Shown here: one piece after another, positions 59,546 to 64,000 of the stretch
How positions within the stretch are numbered: the stretch's first letter is position 1
How the letters are laid out: each line of letters begins with the position of its first letter
Assembly: GCA_028532985.1 (NCBI GenBank)
Contig: JANCIK010000004.1
Span: 3,286,001-3,350,000, forward strand
DNA: 64,000 bases
Direction: 5' to 3'
From: Stropharia rugosoannulata
Lineage: Eukaryota; Basidiomycota; Agaricomycetes; Agaricales; Strophariaceae
The notes under the pieces: model-generated
Told to the model about the DNA's origin: nothing
What the model saw: only the letters and a program-made list of their open reading frames with translations
Databases searched by the model: none
Translations under genes and position numbers: made by a program

Positions 59546-60043
59546 GGTGATGCTGCTATGAAAGATATTAGTTAGTTATACAGACCCATGTGCTCAAGGT
59601 AATGAAAGTACCTTGGGAGCTGCGGGCACATCAGTGGAAGAAGGCGCACCAGCACCAGCAGAGGAGTCGGTAGCTGCAGTCGAAGGAGACGTTGTACTGC
59701 CTGAAGACAAATCCTTCGCACCACCTGTAGCAGGTTCAGTCGCGGACAATGTGTTCTTCTCTTTCTTGTCCACCTCCTTTCCGGCAGCGTCGGTAGGAGC
59801 ACCCGTAGCCGTCGGAAGTTCACTCACAGCCGAGGTTGTCGATGGCGGAGTCACTGCAGCAGCTGCAGGAGCATCCTGGCGAGCTACGAAGCGCACGTAG
59901 TCGTCGCCATACGAGCGCGCGTCAAGCCGATCATATCCACGCGCATTGAGACTGTAAGATTCCCGAACAGGAAGAGCCATAGTAGAGGCAGTTCCGTAGG
60001 CGACAGCAGCGACAATAGCAAGCGTTTGAATTTTGGAAGGCAT
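58581..60043 (-). CDS. Secreted low-complexity protein with a poly-His tract (468 aa)
   Basis: Two exons (59612-60043 and 58581-59555). A signal peptide (IQTLAIVAAVAYGTASTMA) is followed by a Ser/Thr/Ala/Pro-rich, probably O-glycosylated region. Exon 2 opens with about 20 consecutive His, then Gly, two His, Arg and five His (codons CAC and CAT, about 59465-59552). More Ser/Thr-rich sequence follows, then a His-containing C-terminal half with basic patches. No domain is recognised. A metal-binding secreted or wall protein is a plausible guess. The tract comes from a CAC/CAT trinucleotide repeat, so its length may vary between strains. Confidence 0.8.
59465..59552. repeat. CAC/CAT trinucleotide repeat encoding poly-His
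   Basis: On the minus strand, an almost uninterrupted run of CAC and CAT codons, with single GGT and CGT interruptions, inside the secreted protein gene. Confidence 0.9.
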
Positions 60044-60854
60044 TTTTGTTATATAAACTTATTGATTCTGCTGCCTGCGCAGAGGAAAGGTGAGTTGAGA
60101 CTCCATTCTGGCTGGAAAGTATGAACGCCTACTTCTTTAATTGATTCTTGTGCTGTTAAGGGATCCGGCCCTTGGACTCTGGAGGATGAAACATTGTGGT
60201 TAGAAAACAACTGGAGGAGGAGGGAAAGCCGTCGTACTAATTATGCACACAATGATGTGGAAGATGCACCGGGCACTTGGGGAATCCACTGCTTGGTACG
60301 TCCGCTTATATAGGTTTTGGACGGTCAGGGTAATGCCATCAGCCGGCTAGCGAGGATACATAACAAATCTGATGAGATGTACAGCATCGACTCGGATCGC
60401 GAAGGGGGGAGGTCCATCCAAGATTCCATGGGTGCGGTCAGGTACACTCCAGGTTAGCGAGTCTCTAGTGAGCTTTTCGTTTCTTCCCATTTCCATTACT
60501 CTGTAGAATGTCGAAAATCAGTTTTGGAATACTACTGAGAGATGCGACGGAACGGTCTGTAAACATGCCGGTTGTGATGATATTAATATAAGTACTCTCG
60601 CGATAGTGGCGGTGAAACGATAGGATAAATTTATAACTTTGTTTCACCCCAGCCCTCTGGAGTCTGAATTTTCAAAAGGTTCGAAAATTGGGAAGGACAA
60701 GCAGGTTTAAATTTGGGTTCTTGACTTGGAGAGGCACAATCCTTCTGCCTTGAAATCGTATTACTTCTATAAGAAATACAACGTTATACAGATGTCCATT
60801 GTCATTTTCAGAAATCTCCCAGAAGATAGTTCAAATAGATGTTTAAGAAATAAA
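60044..60854. other. Intergenic region between REV1 3' end and the poly-His gene
   Basis: 810 bp; holds the promoter of the poly-His gene and the REV1 3' region. No further gene seen. Confidence 0.45.
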
Positions 60855-63800
60855 TTACCTCAACGAAAGTTTTCCTCCAAATCGCTCCTTCGCAATAGCA
60901 TCCATGTCAGCTTTGACACGTCTAAATGCCTCCCACCACGCTTCACCAACCAGGTTTCGCTGGCTACACTTCAGATCATCTTCGTCCAGATTCTCCGTCG
61001 CAGGGAATGTGCGACGCATGAGCACTAGCCACCATTTCATCACTGCAACCGCTTTCTCAACGCCCACATCCGTCGCCTGCGCACGGTCCACAGAGCGTAT
61101 GATGAAACGAGCAAGGAAGTCCACATCCTTCTCACGCGGCTTCCATCTCCCGCACGCCGTCATCCACTGTTCAACCACGCGCTGTATGTCATCCGTCTCC
61201 GTGAAGTAGAGCTTCTCTCCATTTTTGCTGCCCTGTTGCCTGAGGAAGGGTGGCTGGGGATGGCGTGCCTTGGGTCTGGGCGCGATGTACGGTACGAAGT
61301 CAGGAGGGAGAACGTGTTTGCGCGGTTTGAGGACCTTCCGCTCTGCAGGCGGCTCTGGGATGTGTCCTTTCTGCTTAAGGATACGCGCCCGGGTCAACTG
61401 CTCGCGCTGAACGCGGACAGGGAGCGCGAAGAACACATCGGGATCAAGATTCAGCTCTTTCAATTTGGAGTTACTGATCTGAACTCCCTTGGCTTTCTTT
61501 GCCTGGGCAGCTTTCAGCTTATCTACGAAGGCATGCAGAGCACTTTTGTGCGGCGGCAGTGGGGCAGCGCCTCCGCCTCTGCGAGGGGCTAATTGTTGCG
61601 TGATCCGTTTGTAGTTGCTTTGTTTGTTAACATTCGCTCGCTGTGGAAAGATCGAATTGTTCCTGCTGTTCCCTGGAACTGGTTTGGGCGGCATAGACCC
61701 ATTTCGATGGATGACAGGTTCAGCAGTGGCCGCGCGTTTGAAAGGCGACTCTGAGCGACGCTTGTACTCGCTTTGTAGCTCTAGTTTCACATCTTCAGGT
61801 AATTCGGCAAAGATTGACATATCGATCTGAGAAAACGTTGGCGGATCCAAGCTTGGATGCATTGGTTTGACAGGGTCACTGTTTTGTACAGAATCCCCTG
61901 CTGGTGGAATGAGCCGGCGAGGGGGGTCGGGTGGACGGAATACGGCTTTTGAAGATTCTCCTTTACTTGACCCCACAGCCCCGGGGCGGAATGGCAAAAA
62001 TGCCTGGCGCACGGCTATCGGTGCTGATGCTGATTCCAGCTTCTGTATTTGTATACCGATACCTCTCAGCTCCCTTGGGTCAAATTCAAAGGACTTCAGC
62101 AATCGCCATGCATGCTGGCCGATGACCTTGCCATTGCTCGTCGCTCTAAAACCCGGACCGATGAGTCTTGCCTGTTTATTGAATACCTCACATAGGCCAT
62201 GACCTAGGAACTAAAGCCATATTAAACACTGCTGCCCAATCATGTCGACAATATGTGCATACCTTTGGAGGCTCTACAGGAGCACTAGGGTCGCGTTTCA
62301 TGACTTTTACTGTAATAGAATTTCCAATCATATCAACTGCTTCCAAGCGCTTCTGTACTTCCGCGGACATTTGATAGATAAAGGCCTCCGCTTGTTCGTT
62401 ATTCTCGAAACGTATACCGTACTTCAGGACGATAAAGTGAGCAACTTCAATTTAACAGGAAAATATAAATTATGCCCACATTGATTTCGCAAGAGACAGA
62501 CTTGCGAACTTTATCGGACTCCAACTTGCGTTCATCAATTCCACGTACTGCATTATACAAAGTTTCTCCCGTGCTTTTCCCCAAGGCATCGATAAGAGTA
62601 CTTTTGCTGCGCGTTGTGAGTTCCCCGAGTGTAGTTGTACCAAGCTTCTCTTGTGCCTTCTGCTTCAATGAGTATCCAAAGCCATGCAGATCACCGATGT
62701 CAAGCGGCGCGAGGAAGTCCGCCACCGTGGAAGGATCAATGCGGTATGAACCCGCTGGTTTAGCATGCCGAGTGGCAAGTCGTGCTAGTAAGATGTTATG
62801 CGCGATTCCTATGCTGACTGATAAATATTGTATCACTATCCTAAGTCGCATGACATAAAGAGCGAGAGCTAGGCTACCCACCTTCGCAGGTAGTGGCTGC
62901 TCGAACTTCATCGCGAATAGCCTCAGCGTAATCCTTAGCTGGGTCAGCTGCTCCATCAGCATATTGAGGCTGTTCTCGCATCTCGTTTACTCTTCCCGTA
63001 ACATCTATTAGTGCTTCGTCTACTGAGACAGCTTGGAGATCGTCTGCCCGAGACATGAGGACCGTATAGAACAACAGCGAGTATTCCTTATATCTGCATT
63101 TTTTCAGTGGCTGCACTGACAAAATCTGATACACGTACCGTTCAAATTCGTAGGGTATGGTAATGACGCCCGGACATAATTTTCGAGCCTGCTGTAAGCT
63201 TTACAGTACATTGTCAGTAACAATTTAGAGTACATAAGGCAAGTAATACCTCATCCCGTTACGAATGCCGAATTTTCTAGCGTCATAGCTGGAACTAGCT
63301 ATCTCACTTGTACTAGAAGTTCCACCTTGTGTGCCTTGAGAATGACACACCACAACAGGTTTTCCCTTCAGCTCTGGCCTGCTGACCAACCCTGCAGATA
63401 CAAAGAAGCAGTCAAAATCGCAATGCATGATAACCCTGTCTTCTCCATCGACTGCACGCGCCTTCCCTTTCCATTTTGACGGCGAACGTGGGGGAAGCGC
63501 AGCACCGCGCATGCTCACAGCTGTCTCTGGTTGCGGCTCAGCGGGAACTCTATTTGCCACCCCCATTCCCGGGCCTTTCTCTGCTTGGGCCTGTGCCTGC
63601 CGTACTAGCCCCTGTAACTCTGCTTTCCATGTAGAGAGGTGGTGAAGGCGAGAGTTTTTGTAGTAGCCCGCTACAAAGTCTGAAGATACAGCGGTGTGAG
63701 CACTTCTCCAAGCTGGATCTGCCATTGCGCGTTGTGCATGTACATTGGACGCGTCCGATGCATACCCAGGGACGCGTGCGGCATCCTCTTTCGTTAATGG

Positions 63801-64000
63801 GTCAGTTGTGTAAAGCGGCGCAGGAGCTGGTTTGCTTGAAGGTTTGGAAGACGACATCTGACCGGGTGTGGACCGTGAAGATGTCGCACCCAGCGTGGCC
63901 TGGCGGCGATTCTTGACGCCTTGTGTGCTCTCCGTGCGGTCATCGTGGATATAGATATAGTCCCGCCACGGAAGCAGGCAGCCCTTTTCTATACTTTCAG
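60855..64000 (-). CDS. REV1: DNA repair protein REV1 (Y-family polymerase), 5' end beyond the window
   Basis: Translesion deoxycytidyl transferase and scaffold for Pol zeta, nuclear. Exons in the window: 63250-64000 (open at the edge), 63139-63198, 62882-63093, 62480-62817, 62262-62421, 60855-62210. At the edge the end of a BRCT domain is visible (ESIEKGCLLPW). Then SRLHHLSTWKAEL (Rev1 N-digit region), IMHCDFDCFFVSAGL with the metal-binding Asp, KPVVVCHSQG, FGIRNGM, the second catalytic motif SVDEALIDV, the HhH-type LAPLDIGDLHGFGY, and GIQIQKLES leading to a long linker. The last exon ends with a helical C-terminal domain (FLARFIIRSVDRAQA, VMKWWLVLMRRTF). The true start is outside the window. 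Confidence 0.93.

Noticed and set aside
58749..59561. Plus-strand frames across the poly-His gene
   Set aside because: Antisense translations of the CAC/CAT repeat and Ser/Thr-rich sequence.

Overview
The window looks like nuclear DNA of a mushroom-forming basidiomycete (Agaricomycetes). Genes are dense with short introns (about 50-60 nt, GTNNGT...YAG). The protein set fits such a fungus: a Zn(II)2Cys6 regulator, a CE4 chitin deacetylase, a PL14-type lyase, lineage-specific F-box proteins, a DUF6593-like protein and a gypsy-type LTR retrotransposon. I assigned the exon models by eye. For most of them the spliced lengths are multiples of three with continuous family motifs.

Layout. 1-5060: a gypsy element on the minus strand that runs off the left edge. 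5.1-8.3 kb: gene-poor. 8.35-10.5 kb: Zn2Cys6 transcription factor. 11.06-13.9 kb: divergent adenylate kinase and OST48/WBP1. 14.9-15.85 kb: an unknown nuclear-looking protein. 18.8-22.5 kb: glutamate 5-kinase, then ribose-phosphate pyrophosphokinase. 24.4-25.8 kb: chitin deacetylase with 12 exons. 26-41.3 kb: a rearranged block of duplicated gene pairs. 42 kb: a fold-back mariner remnant. 46.8-48.7 kb: DUF6593-like protein and L-rhamnose mutarotase, convergent. 49.9-51 kb: Rab11/Ypt31. 51.5-53.1 kb: an F-box protein. 53.7-55.2 kb: M50B-like membrane protein. 55.3-57 kb: ALG2. 57.5-60 kb: a third His-rich methyltransferase facing a secreted poly-His protein. 60.9-64 kb: REV1, running off the right edge.

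The most unusual part is 26-41.3 kb. A two-gene module (a methyltransferase with a His-rich N-terminus, then an intronless F-box gene) occurs twice as a large inverted repeat around a loop of about 5.8 kb. The loop holds a polysaccharide lyase gene and a small TA-flanked transposon. Arm 1 carries a further F-box copy whose partner methyltransferase is deleted. At that deletion the junction is filled by a 58-bp copy of the lyase coding sequence.

Housekeeping links: WBP1 and ALG2 both serve N-glycosylation, but they are not adjacent. PRO1 and PRS are neighbours on the same strand. The metal-binding idea for the His-rich proteins is inference only.
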